Of a stretch of 14,214 nt of DNA, positions 13,683-14,214 are shown one piece after another (position 1 is the first letter of the stretch; every line of letters starts with the position of its first letter). Source of the DNA: an uncultured Anaerolineae bacterium (GTDB taxonomy: Bacteria; Chloroflexota; Anaerolineae; Anaerolineales; Villigracilaceae); assembly GCA_903854805.1 (NCBI GenBank), contig CAINXK010000394.1, positions 1-14,214 on the forward strand, read 5' to 3'. A model generated the notes under the pieces. It ran no database searches. It saw only the letters and a program-made list of their open reading frames with translations, and was not told where the DNA came from. The translations under genes and the position numbers were made by a program.

Positions 13683-14214
13683 TTGGAAAATAAAAGCCTG
13701 ATTCATTTAGCAAAAAACAATCTACAGATACTACCAGGCGCCTGGATAATTTTCGGTCTACTGATCGCCGCCGCAATTCTTGGCGCAGTTCTCGTGGATG
13801 AAAAAACCCATCAAGCCTGACATTGGGCAGCACCCGGTCTATTTTGGATCATACCTTTGTTCGACGCCATAAACACCCGGGTTGATCAGCGCGTGATGGT
13901 CACCCCTTTTGCATGTAAAAAAAACGCTGACCTGGGATGCAGCTCTTATAAACATGGATGCTGCCCTTTTTTGGGATGTATCGGATACGGAGAAAGTCGT
14001 TCTGGAAGTTGAAGGTTATCGCACAGTGCAATTGTCTGGGCTGCCCAGACCGCACGGTGCGGTCGCATTGGGCGTATGTTGATCGCAGACATTATTGCAG
14101 ACTATAGATCTAATGACGGAAAGCTGCATCGCAGAATAGACAAACGCACCCTGCCCCAGATGTCACCGTTCAATCCGTCGAAATTCGCGCTCTTGCCATA
14201 CCCCAGGATCTAAA
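13683..14214 (+). pseudogene. Broken SPFH-domain (stomatin/prohibitin-like) protein gene, running off the window
   Basis: Pieces of one SPFH/Band 7 protein are readable in order. From a TTG at 13683 comes a membrane segment (PGAWIIFGLLIAAAILGAVL) that ends at TGA 13818. The same frame continues after the stop with APGLFWIIPLFDAINTRVDQ, then RVMVTPF. At an A8 run (13917-13924) the frame shifts and reads TLTWDAALINMDAALFWDV and KVVLEVEGYRTVQ. Near 14036 it shifts again and reads WAAQTA, then RMLIADIIADYRSNDGKLH. Near the C4 at 14154-14157 it shifts a third time and reads VTVQSVEIRALAIPQDL. The spacer between the membrane segment and PGLFW is about ten residues shorter than in stomatins, suggesting a deletion. 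SPFH proteins scaffold membrane microdomains. The indels lie mostly at short homopolymers, so sequencing error is an alternative, though the stop and deletion argue for decay. Confidence 0.85.

Overview
The window is about 14.2 kb of compact bacterial DNA with mid-range GC. It carries mostly full-length, conserved genes plus one decayed gene at the right end. The gene set suggests an anaerobic Chloroflexota bacterium, most likely class Anaerolineae: a non-pyrrolysine MttB-family methyltransferase, a URO-D-like protein, an FmdB zinc ribbon with a long acidic tail, an R3H/AAA ATPase next to thymidylate kinase, the deoxyxylulose-independent pdxS/pdxT pathway and a YtrA-type GntR regulator. This assignment rests on family content and protein style. 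No rRNA or other marker is present, and no tRNA was found.

Left part, + strand (1-6333): the 3' end of a uroporphyrinogen-decarboxylase-family gene overlaps cutC by four bases. A 364-bp gap follows, then a large calcineurin-like metallophosphoesterase with a GTG start and a good intrinsic terminator. Next come an EamA/DMT transporter, a 76-nt self-complementary element, an MttB-family methyltransferase, a 343-bp gap holding a perfect inverted repeat, and an FmdB-family zinc-ribbon gene with a strong terminator.

Middle part, - strand (6496-10213): reading leftward from 10213, an R3H/AAA ATPase, thymidylate kinase (tmk) and a peptidase E homologue form a tight operon. A small predicted lipoprotein gene follows and converges on the FmdB gene.

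Right part: pdxS and pdxT (PLP synthase) and an unrecognised GNAT-like protein form a - strand operon (12934 to 10459), with hairpins in both intercistronic gaps. Divergent from pdxS is a YtrA-type GntR regulator on the + strand, whose promoter overlaps four TACAA direct repeats. From 13683 to the window edge lies an SPFH-domain (stomatin/prohibitin-like) gene broken by an in-frame stop, a probable internal deletion and at least three frameshifts.

The genes mostly serve core metabolism: PLP synthesis, dTTP supply, C1/corrinoid methyl transfer and metal or phosphoester handling. I found no convincing defence system, CRISPR array, mobile element or biosynthetic cluster. The items most worth follow-up are the decayed SPFH gene, the repeat-rich GntR promoter, the structured elements at 4021-4096 and 11384-11423, and the unrecognised protein in the pdx operon.
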